Program-made: the position numbers and the translations under genes
From: Bacteroidales bacterium UBA1256
Lineage (GTDB): Bacteria > Bacteroidota > Bacteroidia > Bacteroidales > Paludibacteraceae
Direction of reading: 5' to 3'
Length of the DNA: 7,598 nucleotides
NCBI GenBank assembly: GCA_002308195.1
Contig: DBVU01000065.1
Location: forward strand, 19,199 to 26,796
Shown: one piece after another, positions 1 through 7,220 of the stretch
How positions within the stretch are numbered: the first letter of the stretch is position 1
Layout: every line of letters starts with the position of its first letter
The notes under the pieces: model-generated
Told to the model about the DNA's origin: nothing
The model's input: the letters and a program-made list of their open reading frames with translations, nothing else
The model's database searches: none

Positions 1-360
1 GGCTGCCGTAGGCACATCATAGCGAGCCATCAGTTCTTTAGCGAACTCCTTGCTTGACTCTATCTGCGTAGTAGCTTTGGTATGGCCAAACACCGGAATC
101 CCCGCAGCGCGGAACGCATCGACCACTCCGGCAGCCAAAGCGGCCTCCGGGCCTACCACACACAAATCGATCTGCTTCTCACGTGCGAACGAAAGCAACT
201 GCTCTACATCTGTATCGGCTATGGCGACACACTCAGCCAATTGAGCGATACCCGCATTGCCCGGAGCACAATAGATTTGCTCCACTTGCGAGCTGCGACT
301 CAGCTGATACACAATGGCGTGCTCACGACCGCCGGATCCTATGACTAAAACCTTTTTCAT
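1..360 (-). CDS. purD: Phosphoribosylamine--glycine ligase (GAR synthetase), N-terminal part
   Basis: This is the start of the cytosolic ATP-grasp enzyme that joins glycine to 5-phosphoribosylamine to give GAR, the second de novo purine step. Only the first 120 codons are visible; the frame stays open to the left edge, and the family is about 420-430 residues, so the ATP-grasp core and C-terminus are missing because of the window boundary. What is seen: the N-terminal phosphate-binding motif VLVIGSGGREHAI (residues 4-16), CAPGNAGIA (31-39), the VVGPEA segment (68-73) and SSKEFAKELM (102-111), in the normal order for the PurD N domain. The ATG overlaps the purH stop by one base (TAATG), so it is probably translated by coupling to purH. 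Two usually conserved prolines differ: GPEAAL where GPEAPL is usual, and FGHTK where FGPTK is usual. Identification is secure; whether the full gene is intact cannot be seen. Confidence 0.95.
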   Translation of the reverse strand, partial: MKKVLVIGSGGREHAIVYQLSRSSQVEQIYCAPGNAGIAQLAECVAIADTDVEQLLSFAREKQIDLCVVGPEAALAAGVVDAFRAAGIPVFGHTKATTQIESSKEFAKELMARYDVPTAA

Positions 361-362
361 TA
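358..362 (-). promoter_or_regulatory. purH/purD stop-start overlap (TAATG)
   Basis: The minus strand reads CAC TAA TG here: the last A of the purH stop TAA is the first A of the purD ATG. No purine-rich ribosome-binding site is visible in the preceding purH codons. The arrangement is typical of termination-reinitiation coupling; coupling itself is inferred. Confidence 0.7.
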
Positions 363-1922
363 GTGTTTAAAATGACGCATGCCGGTAAAGAGCATTGCTA
401 TTTGATGGGCATTAGCAGCATCGATACTCTCTGCATCGCGCACACTTCCACCCGGTTGAACAATAGCGGTTATTCCATATTCCGCAGCACTCTCAACGCT
501 GTCGCCAAATGGGAAGAAACCGTCCGAAGCCATTACCAAACCGGCTTTCTTGATATCGATGCCTTGTTCTGCGAGCGAGTCTTGGGCCTGCTTCAATGCG
601 ATAGCAGCAGAACCCACACGATTCATCTGACCGGCTCCCACACCATACGTACGACCGTTCTTAACGACCACAATAGCGTTGGACTTGACATGTTTAACGA
701 TGCGCCATGCGAACTGCATATCCGTCATCTGTTCATCGGTCGGTTTAGTCGAAGTAACACACATGTCGGCCTTTAGAGTAATCGTCTCCATATCGAGTTG
801 CTGAGCCAGCAGACCTCCATTGACCGATACATATTGCATCTGTTGAGCAGAAGCCGAAGACATGTCTACTTCCAACAGACGAAGATTTTTCTTGGTTGTC
901 AGTATAACCAGTGCCTCTTGCGTAAACTGAGGCGCCATAATAATCTCCAGGAAGATAGGATGCATCAGTTCGGCCATCTCTTTGGTCACTACGCAGTTGG
1001 TGGCTACGATACCGCCAAAGATAGAAACTTTGTCTGCTTCGTAGGCCTTGGTCCATGCTTCTGCACCATCTTTACCAATAGCGGCTCCGCACGGGTTCAT
1101 GTGCTTGAGTCCTACGCAGAACGGGGTCTGACCGAACTCGCGTACGATATTGAGTGCAGCATTGGCATCCTGAATATTATTGTAAGACAACTCCTTGCCA
1201 TGCAACTGGCGAGCCGATGCGAGCGAATAAGGAACAGGCTCCATTGAGGCATAGAACTTAGCATCCTGATGCGGATTCTCTCCATAGCGAAGACCTTGCT
1301 TTAGGTCGTACTCGAGGAAGAGTTTCTCGTTGAGACCTGCAGCATGACGCATATAGGAGGCAATGCACATGTCGTATTCTGCAGTATGGGTGTAAGCCTT
1401 GGCACTCAATTGCAGACGTGTCTCTTTCTTCGTGTTGCCTTCTGCCTTGATCTCGTTGAGGACTCGTTCATAATCAGCAGGATCGCATACAACGGTCACG
1501 TCATTCCAGTTCTTAGCAGCCGAACGCAACATGGACGGGCCACCTATATCGATTTTCTCAATAGCCTCAGCCATAGTCGTTCCTTCTTTGGCAATTGTCT
1601 GACGGAACGGATAGAGGTTGACACATACAAGATCAATCAAACCTATGCCATTCTGCTGCAAAGCCTCCATATGCGAGGGTTCGTCGCGACGTGCCAGCAA
1701 TGCGCCGTGTACCTTAGGATGAAGTGTCTTGACGCGACCGTCACAGATCTCCGGGAAACCCGTCACCTCACTAATTCCGATAGTGGTTACACCACTCTCT
1801 TCCAAAAGTTTTTGTGTACCTCCTGTGGCGATAATCTGCCAGTTGGCAGCTTGCAATCCTTTGACAAACTCAACCAAACCGGTTTTGTCGCTCACACTGA
1901 CTAATGCTCTTTTTTGTACCAT
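360..1922 (-). CDS. purH: Bifunctional AICAR transformylase / IMP cyclohydrolase
   Basis: This 520-residue cytosolic enzyme catalyses the last two de novo steps: formylation of AICAR with 10-formyl-THF to FAICAR, then ring closure to IMP. Length fits bacterial PurH (about 510-530). The N-terminal MGS-like cyclohydrolase domain spans roughly residues 1-145, with ATGGT (32-36), KTLHPKVHGALLARR (65-79), VNLYPF (101-106) and IDIGGPSMLRSAAKNW (124-139). Lys137, Tyr104 and Asp125 fall where the human enzyme has active-site residues. The transformylase domain follows, with YGENPHQ (213-219), LSYNNIQDANAAL (245-257), the catalytic Lys-His in KHMNPCG (273-279), KSN (413-415, Asn415 matching human Asn431), GVGAGQMNRV (427-436), SDGFFPFGDSVE (466-477) and QPGGSVRD (489-496). 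All expected catalytic residues appear intact. Starts 16 bases after purM and ends overlapping purD by one base. The KHMNPCG and SIFGGIVA style of the transformylase half resembles Firmicutes PurH as I remember it. Confidence 0.98.
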   Translation of the reverse strand: MVQKRALVSVSDKTGLVEFVKGLQAANWQIIATGGTQKLLEESGVTTIGISEVTGFPEICDGRVKTLHPKVHGALLARRDEPSHMEALQQNGIGLIDLVCVNLYPFRQTIAKEGTTMAEAIEKIDIGGPSMLRSAAKNWNDVTVVCDPADYERVLNEIKAEGNTKKETRLQLSAKAYTHTAEYDMCIASYMRHAAGLNEKLFLEYDLKQGLRYGENPHQDAKFYASMEPVPYSLASARQLHGKELSYNNIQDANAALNIVREFGQTPFCVGLKHMNPCGAAIGKDGAEAWTKAYEADKVSIFGGIVATNCVVTKEMAELMHPIFLEIIMAPQFTQEALVILTTKKNLRLLEVDMSSASAQQMQYVSVNGGLLAQQLDMETITLKADMCVTSTKPTDEQMTDMQFAWRIVKHVKSNAIVVVKNGRTYGVGAGQMNRVGSAAIALKQAQDSLAEQGIDIKKAGLVMASDGFFPFGDSVESAAEYGITAIVQPGGSVRDAESIDAANAHQIAMLFTGMRHFKH

Positions 1923-1938
1923 GCTACCTATCTCTATT
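1923..1938 (-). promoter_or_regulatory. purM-purH spacer
   Basis: The 16 bases between the purM stop and the purH ATG read, on the coding strand, AATAGAGATAGGTAGC. GAGATAGG could serve as a weak ribosome-binding site, but there is no AGGAGG core, no room for a promoter and no hairpin that would act as a terminator. It supports uninterrupted transcription from purM into purH. Confidence 0.5.
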
Positions 1939-2970
1939 TTATTTACTTACGATTTGATTGTCACCTGCCTGTACGTGACCTATGATTTGCGCCGTTTCGC
2001 CCGATTGATTGAGGATACGAATCGCCTCATCTGCCTCTTTGGCATCTAGAGCCAGGACCATTCCGATACCCATGTTGAAGATATTAAACATCTCGCGATG
2101 CGGCACTTGTCCTTTGGCTTCCAGGAATCGGAAGATAGGAAGGATCTCCCAACTGCCTTCTTGGATAAAGAATCCTTGCCCCGGTTGGAAGATACGCGGG
2201 ATATTCTCATCGAAGCCGCCACCGGTGATATGCGCAACACCATGCACATCCAATTGGCGAATCACATTGAGCACCTGCTTGACATATATCTTAGTCGGAG
2301 TAAGCAACACCTCGCCAAGCGTCTTATGGGCATCCAATTCGGGATAAACAGTATGCAGATCCAGTTTGGCATCGCCAATGATCTTACGTACCAATGAGTA
2401 TCCGTTGGAGTGAACACCGGAAGAACTGATACCGATCAGCACATCGCCCACCTTGACTTTGGTTCCATCAATCAGTTTCGATTTCTCCACTACGCCGGTA
2501 GTATAGCCTGCTATATCGTATTCGCCGTTCTCGTACATACCCGGCATCTCGGCTGTTTCTCCTCCTACCAGCGCACAACCGGCTTGGCGGCAACCTTCTG
2601 CTACGCCGCTCACGATTGCCTCAATCTGAGCAGGAATATTATGGCCTGTAGCTATATAATCAAGGAATATCAGTGGCTCTGCACCTTGTGCCAATACATC
2701 ATTCACACACATGGCTACGGCATCAATACCAATGGTATCGTGCTTGTCCATTGCGAAAGCTATCTTCAGTTTGGTACCAACGCCATCGGTTCCGCTTACC
2801 AAGATGGGTTCTTTGACACCCAAAGAGGACAGGTCGAACATTCCTCCGAACGAACCGATAGATCCCATTGATCCTAACCGTTGGGTAGAACGGACATGCG
2901 ATTTGATTCTGCTAACTACTTCATATCCGGCTTCGAGATTCACGCCGGCTGCTTCGTAATGTTGAGCCAT
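1939..2970 (-). CDS. purM: Phosphoribosylformylglycinamidine cyclo-ligase (AIR synthetase)
   Basis: This 343-residue cytosolic enzyme of the PurM/PurL ATP-binding superfamily closes the imidazole ring, converting FGAM plus ATP to AIR. Length matches E. coli PurM (345). Family motifs are seen in order: AAGVNLEAG (7-15), SGTDGVGTK (59-67, glycine-rich nucleotide-binding stretch), [11 protein letters not shown] (81-91), the signature [11 protein letters not shown] (136-146), [13 protein letters not shown] (183-195), [13 protein letters not shown] (247-259) and FNMGIGM (298-304). No break or missing motif was found. The usual glycine-rich MGGLGGFGG segment near residue 35 reads MGSIGSFGG (35-43), a mild departure. 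The ATG lies 24 bases downstream of purL, whose product makes the PurM substrate, and no better upstream start exists. The overall sequence is the compact classical PurM, and it resembles streptococcal versions ([22 protein letters not shown]); this resemblance is from memory. Confidence 0.98.
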   Translation of the reverse strand: MAQHYEAAGVNLEAGYEVVSRIKSHVRSTQRLGSMGSIGSFGGMFDLSSLGVKEPILVSGTDGVGTKLKIAFAMDKHDTIGIDAVAMCVNDVLAQGAEPLIFLDYIATGHNIPAQIEAIVSGVAEGCRQAGCALVGGETAEMPGMYENGEYDIAGYTTGVVEKSKLIDGTKVKVGDVLIGISSSGVHSNGYSLVRKIIGDAKLDLHTVYPELDAHKTLGEVLLTPTKIYVKQVLNVIRQLDVHGVAHITGGGFDENIPRIFQPGQGFFIQEGSWEILPIFRFLEAKGQVPHREMFNIFNMGIGMVLALDAKEADEAIRILNQSGETAQIIGHVQAGDNQIVSK

Positions 2971-2994
2971 GAGTTGTATTGCTTACTTAGGTTG
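2971..2994 (-). promoter_or_regulatory. purL-purM spacer without Shine-Dalgarno
   Basis: These 24 bases are the longest non-coding stretch in the window. The coding strand is A-rich and holds no AGGAGG-like motif (it runs CAACCTAAGTAAGC and then AATACAACTC before the purM ATG). No promoter or hairpin is recognisable. Starts led by an A-rich, SD-less region are common in Bacteroidota, so this is one of the few host clues in the window. Confidence 0.5.
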
Positions 2995-5900
2995 TTAATT
3001 CTTAAAATAGTTGACCGCATTTTCGAATAGCGGTTGATTCTTATTGCCCGCGATATTGGTAAAGACTCCCTCTTCCCAACGTTCTGAGTGGCCCATCTTT
3101 CCTAATATCTGTCCATTAGGAGAGACAATTCCCTCAATGGCATAACACGAACCATTGGGGTTGTACGGGGATTCCATAGTTGCTTTTCCCGTAAGTGGAT
3201 CGGCATAGCGGAAGGCGACCTGACCATTTGCAAACAACTGGCGAGCTAATTCTTCGCTAACCACGAATTTACCTTCGCCGTGACTCACTGCTATACTGTG
3301 CAGATCTCCGATTGCCATACCTTTTAACCACGGACCCTTAGTAGAGGTGATTGTAGTAGTTACCATCTGCGAAACGTGACGATTGATATCGTTGCGGAAT
3401 AAGGTCGGACTGGCCGGAGTCACTTGACCCAACCGGCCATAAGGCAACAGGCCGGACTTAACCAGTGCCTGGAAACCATTGCAGATGCCCATGATCAGTC
3501 CGCTGCGGTCGAGCAGACCTTGTATAGCCTGACTTACCTTGTTTTGATTGATAACCGATACAATGAATTTGGCTGATCCGTCCGGTTCGTCACCAAGCGA
3601 GAAACCGCCAGACAGCATCAGTATCTGAGCACGATTGATATGTTCCACCATCTCATTGATAGAACTAATCACATCTTGGTCTGTCAAATTGCGGAATATA
3701 GTCACCTCGACTTCTGCTCCCGCTTTGCGCCATGCCTTAGCACTATCGTAATCACAGTTGGTGCCCGGGAAAACAGGAAGATAAACAACCGGTGCCTTTC
3801 CTTTCAAATCCTGATGAGCGATAGGTTCTTGTGCGCAGGGTTTGATCTCGACACCATTTGGCAATAGCTCTTGGTGCTGAGCCATCTTAGTTGCCGGATA
3901 TACTTTGTTGAACGGACTTGTGCATGCTTCGTAGAGCGTCTCTCGGCTAACCGATTCGCCGTTGATAACAAGGTCAGCGCCATCGGTTACCCGGCCCAGG
4001 AAAATGGCATCTTTGATATTGAGTTGTTGTGTGGCTTCCACCAGAATGCTGCCATACTGATAATCATAGAGCAAATTCTCTTCCACGCGAATATCTGCGC
4101 CCTTTTCATTGCCGAACGACATCTTGGCCAGTGCCTCGCATACTCCGCCAAAGCCCAAGGCATAAGCCGAAACAATCCGGCCCGACTGAATAGCCTTGGT
4201 GGTCTCAGCCCACAATTGTTTCAATTGGTCCGTATTCGGCATATAGTTAGGCAAAGGATTGTGCCGGAGGAGGTACAGGCGGTTGCCTTCTTTCTTGAGA
4301 TCGGTACTGATCACTTTGTCTGCAGGTACTGTCGTTATACCGAAGGCGATGAGCGTTGGGGGAACAGAGATATGCTCGAATGTACCGGACATCGAGTCTT
4401 TGCCACCGATAGAGGGCAAGCCCAATGCCACTTGCATCTTCAGAGCCCCGAGCAATGCGCTGAGCGGTTTGCCCCAACTGTGACGATCATCGGTCATGCG
4501 CTCGAAATACTCCTGATAGCTGAATCGCATATGGCTGTAGTCAGCACCGGCTGCGACAACCTTGCTGCACGCTTCCACTACGGCATAAGCGGCCCCGTGA
4601 TACGGGCTCCACTCTGCAATGAACGGATTGTATCCAAAGGCCATGATCGAAGCCGTGTTGGTGAGTCCGTCTGTCGGCAGCAGCTGGACACTGACTTGTG
4701 TCTCGCTGCGTTGGGTGCGTCCTCCGAAAGGCATCAGTACCGTAGAACGACCGATAGTCGCGTCAAATTCCTCAATGAGTCCTTTCTGGCTGGTTACATT
4801 GGCTGAGGACATCACGTGGCTCATGCGCTCAGAGAGAGAATTGCCGGGAATAGCCTGACGGAACGGATTGCGTTCCTCCACCGGCAGGATAGTAGCCGCA
4901 GCATAATGCTTGGCACCGGCAGAATCAATGAATGCGCGACTCAGGTCGGCAATTAACCGGTCTTTGTAGAATTGACGCATGCGACCGGTATCGGTCACGT
5001 CTGCTACATGAGTGACCTCAATATTATCCAGATGGCAATAGTGTTCAAAAGCAGCTTGATCTTTTTTCTCCACTACTACTGCCATTCGTTCTTGCGATTC
5101 CGAGATGGCCAATTCAGTCGGGTTCAAACCAGAATATTTGGTCGGTACGCGGTCCAAATAGATATCCAAGCCATCTGCCAATTCGCCTATGGCCACACTC
5201 ACACCTCCTGCACCAAAATCGTTGGATTTCTTAATCAGCCGCGTTACCTCTTTGCGACGGAACAAGCGTTGGATCTTTCTTTCCTCAGGTGCATTACCTT
5301 TCTGTACTTCGCTTCCACAGGATTCCAACGAGGCCTCTGTATGTTCTTTGCTCGAACCTGTTGCGCCGCCTATGCCATCGCGTCCGGTGCGTCCGCCTAA
5401 GAGGAGAATGACATCGCCCGGTGCAGGACTCTCGCGACGCACAGCGTCTGCTTTGACTGCGCCTACCACGGCACCCACCTCCAATCGTTTGGCCACATAC
5501 GAAGGATGGTAAATCTCACGCACGTGCGTCGTTGCCAGACCTATCTGGTTGCCATAACTGGAGTAACCGGCTGCCGCCTTACGCGAAATGATTTGTTGAG
5601 GTAATTTCCCCGCTAATGTCTCGTTAACCGGCGCGTAAATATCACCGGCTCCGGTCACGCGCATGGCCTGATAAACATAGGCACGGCCGGACAGCGGGTC
5701 ACGAATGGCACCACCCAAACAAGTACTGGCGCCGCCGAACGGCTCAATCTCTGTCGGGTGATTATGCGTCTCGTTCTTGAATTGCAGCAACCATTTTTCC
5801 ACACGGCCGTCCACATCTACATCAATGAAGATGGAGCATGCATTGTTCTCTTCGCTTACTTCCAAATCATCGAGCAGTCCTTTTTTCTTTAGGTAGCGAG

Positions 5901-6717
5901 CACCGATAGTAGCCAACTCCATCAAACACAATGGTTTTTCCTCGCGACCGAGTTCCATGCGGATATGGTGGAAATTCTGCAGTTGGTCCTCTATGTCGGT
6001 TTTGATGAACGAGTCCTCTACCTCTATATCCGTTAGAATAGTAGTGAACGTGGTGTGACGGCAGTGGTCGGACCAATAGGTATCCAAGATACGCAGTTCG
6101 GTCTCAGTCGGATCACGCTTCTCATTGAGAAAATAACGGACTACGCACTCCAGATCATCGGCGTTCATGGCCAATCCCCATTGCTTGCAAAAAGCAGCAT
6201 ATTGGTCGCGTGGCATGGCCGTGAATCCGGCTAGCGAAGCCAATGGCTTGACTTCTGCTGTGAGGTGGCTGTCGAGAATACTCAGATCTTTCTCGCGCGC
6301 CTCAACGGCATTGATATAGTAGTGGCGAATACGAGCCAACTCATCCTCAGTCAACTTGTCATCGAAAATGAGCAATCGGCTAGAACGAATATCGATATCT
6401 GCATTCGGATCAATCAGATGCACACAATCGATAGCCGATGCAGCGCGTTGGTCGAATTGTCCGGGAATAAACTCTACCGCTAGGTATTTCTTTCCTTCCA
6501 AATCGAGAGAGTCCATCACGCTGTCGGTCACGATCTCGCCAAAGACACTGTATCTGGCTTTCTCCAACAACTCCGGGCTGAAGCCAAAGAGATCGTACAC
6601 AGCCAAATAGCGCATATGTTGGATATGCAAGCGAAGATTCTCGTTCAATTCTTGGCGAAGACTGTCCGCCTCAACTCTAAATCCTTCTTTTTTCTCTACA
6701 AAAAGCCTGTAGTTCAT
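2995..6717 (-). CDS. purL: Phosphoribosylformylglycinamidine synthase (FGAM synthetase), single-chain large type
   Basis: This 1240-residue cytosolic enzyme converts FGAR, glutamine and ATP to FGAM. It carries all functions in one chain. The N-terminal PurS-like region (about 1-150) opens MNYRLFVEKKEGF. The linker region follows, with LDTYWSDHCRHTTF (211-224). The first AIRS-like ATP-binding half has FKNETHNHPTEIEPFGGA (313-330), GGRTGRDGIGGATGSS (441-456) and NDFGAGGVSVAIGELADG (499-516). A second AIRS-like half (about 600-950) contains GLPSIGGKDSMSG (766-778). The C-terminal glutaminase domain (about 975-1240) has FPGTNCDYD (983-991), MLSGGFSLGDE (1034-1044), nucleophile Cys1079 in GICNGFQAL and the His1210/Glu1212 pair in MGHSER. 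All three triad residues are present, so ammonia can be made internally and channelled. The length and the YWSDHCRHTTF linker match the streptococcal/clostridial clade (about 1240) better than E. coli PurL (1295). The ATG sits one base after the purE stop. Confidence 0.98.
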   Translation of the reverse strand: MNYRLFVEKKEGFRVEADSLRQELNENLRLHIQHMRYLAVYDLFGFSPELLEKARYSVFGEIVTDSVMDSLDLEGKKYLAVEFIPGQFDQRAASAIDCVHLIDPNADIDIRSSRLLIFDDKLTEDELARIRHYYINAVEAREKDLSILDSHLTAEVKPLASLAGFTAMPRDQYAAFCKQWGLAMNADDLECVVRYFLNEKRDPTETELRILDTYWSDHCRHTTFTTILTDIEVEDSFIKTDIEDQLQNFHHIRMELGREEKPLCLMELATIGARYLKKKGLLDDLEVSEENNACSIFIDVDVDGRVEKWLLQFKNETHNHPTEIEPFGGASTCLGGAIRDPLSGRAYVYQAMRVTGAGDIYAPVNETLAGKLPQQIISRKAAAGYSSYGNQIGLATTHVREIYHPSYVAKRLEVGAVVGAVKADAVRRESPAPGDVILLLGGRTGRDGIGGATGSSKEHTEASLESCGSEVQKGNAPEERKIQRLFRRKEVTRLIKKSNDFGAGGVSVAIGELADGLDIYLDRVPTKYSGLNPTELAISESQERMAVVVEKKDQAAFEHYCHLDNIEVTHVADVTDTGRMRQFYKDRLIADLSRAFIDSAGAKHYAAATILPVEERNPFRQAIPGNSLSERMSHVMSSANVTSQKGLIEEFDATIGRSTVLMPFGGRTQRSETQVSVQLLPTDGLTNTASIMAFGYNPFIAEWSPYHGAAYAVVEACSKVVAAGADYSHMRFSYQEYFERMTDDRHSWGKPLSALLGALKMQVALGLPSIGGKDSMSGTFEHISVPPTLIAFGITTVPADKVISTDLKKEGNRLYLLRHNPLPNYMPNTDQLKQLWAETTKAIQSGRIVSAYALGFGGVCEALAKMSFGNEKGADIRVEENLLYDYQYGSILVEATQQLNIKDAIFLGRVTDGADLVINGESVSRETLYEACTSPFNKVYPATKMAQHQELLPNGVEIKPCAQEPIAHQDLKGKAPVVYLPVFPGTNCDYDSAKAWRKAGAEVEVTIFRNLTDQDVISSINEMVEHINRAQILMLSGGFSLGDEPDGSAKFIVSVINQNKVSQAIQGLLDRSGLIMGICNGFQALVKSGLLPYGRLGQVTPASPTLFRNDINRHVSQMVTTTITSTKGPWLKGMAIGDLHSIAVSHGEGKFVVSEELARQLFANGQVAFRYADPLTGKATMESPYNPNGSCYAIEGIVSPNGQILGKMGHSERWEEGVFTNIAGNKNQPLFENAVNYFKN

Positions 6718-6721
6718 ATCA
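6715..6721 (-). promoter_or_regulatory. purE/purL junction (TGATATG)
   Basis: The coding strand reads TGA T ATG: the purE stop and the purL start are separated by a single base. The preceding purE codons hold no Shine-Dalgarno-like run. Ribosomes finishing purE probably reinitiate on purL; this is inferred from spacing alone. Confidence 0.65.
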
Positions 6722-7216
6722 GATAGTAGTAGCTAGAACTTTTTCTGTTTGCTGACGACGGAAATCGATATACTGTTGACGCAGGTTGGCGTCTTGGAGA
6801 GCGAGGATGCTAACCGCCAGCAGAGCTGCATTTTTGGCTCCATCGATAGCGACCGTAGCGACAGGAATACCGCTAGGCATCTGCACCATCGACAAAAGGC
6901 TATCCAGTCCATCCAACGTCTTGGAGCGAACAGGCACGCCGATAACAGGCAGTTGGGTTAGTCCCGCTATCACGCCTGCCAAATGGGCAGCGCCACCCGC
7001 ACCGGCAATGATAATACTCAATCCGCGTTCCTCGGCCGATTCGGCCCACTCCATCAGCGCATGAGCAGCACGATGGGCAGAGATAACACGCTTGTCAACT
7101 TCGATTCCAAATGACTCGAGGGTATCAATAGCAGCCTGCATTACCGGCAGATCACTAGCCGAACCCATAATAACTCCTACTTTCGCCGCCTGGGCACGAT
7201 TAACTTCGTTGTTCAT
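6719..7216 (-). CDS. purE: N5-carboxyaminoimidazole ribonucleotide mutase (class I PurE)
   Basis: This 165-residue cytosolic enzyme moves the carboxylate of N5-CAIR onto carbon 4 to give CAIR, downstream of PurM and PurK. Length matches E. coli PurE (169). Seen motifs: GVIMGSASDLPVM (14-26, the GSxSD phosphate-binding loop), ISAHR (45-49, His48 matching the catalytic His45 of E. coli), AGAGGAAHLAG (71-81, His78 matching His75), VPV (94-96), SMVQMPSGIPVATVAI (109-124) and KNAALLA (128-134). The AGAGGAAHL loop marks class I, not the AGRSNALSG loop of class II (direct AIR carboxylase), so a PurK partner is expected; none is in the window. The start at 7216 is chosen because it follows the guaA stop by one base and gives the usual length. 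A further in-frame ATG at 7261 would add 15 residues lying inside guaA. The residues after SAHR are AAH where TP is usual in E. coli. Confidence 0.96.
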   Translation of the reverse strand: MNNEVNRAQAAKVGVIMGSASDLPVMQAAIDTLESFGIEVDKRVISAHRAAHALMEWAESAEERGLSIIIAGAGGAAHLAGVIAGLTQLPVIGVPVRSKTLDGLDSLLSMVQMPSGIPVATVAIDGAKNAALLAVSILALQDANLRQQYIDFRRQQTEKVLATTI

Positions 7217-7220
7217 ATTA
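7214..7220 (-). promoter_or_regulatory. guaA/purE junction (TAATATG)
   Basis: The coding strand reads TAA T ATG: the guaA stop is followed after one base by the purE start. This tight spacing decides the purE start and ties guaA to the pur genes in one transcript. The only purine-rich run nearby is GAATGGGAATAA, made of the last guaA codons, which might act as a weak ribosome-binding site. Confidence 0.65.

Noticed and set aside
745..1056. A 103-codon minus-strand open frame overlapping purH in another frame
   Set aside because: purH is intact and full length through this region, so there is no frameshift to explain, and the translation has no recognisable content.
1344..1904. A 186-codon open frame on the plus strand antisense to purH
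   Set aside because: It covers the conserved cyclohydrolase domain of purH on the other strand and its translation shows no recognisable domain.
2410..2871. A 153-codon open frame on the plus strand antisense to purM
   Set aside because: It is antisense to conserved PurM motifs, with no motif or initiation signal of its own.
1923..2994. Internal promoters or terminators in the purM-purH and purL-purM spacers
   Set aside because: The spacers are 16 and 24 bases, too short for a full promoter, and contain no hairpin with a T-run. A promoter within the coding regions cannot be excluded by eye.
3871..4806. A 311-codon open frame on the plus strand inside purL
   Set aside because: It lies wholly antisense to a strongly conserved part of purL (second AIRS-like half), shows no family motif and no ribosome-binding site, and is explained by the codon use of purL.
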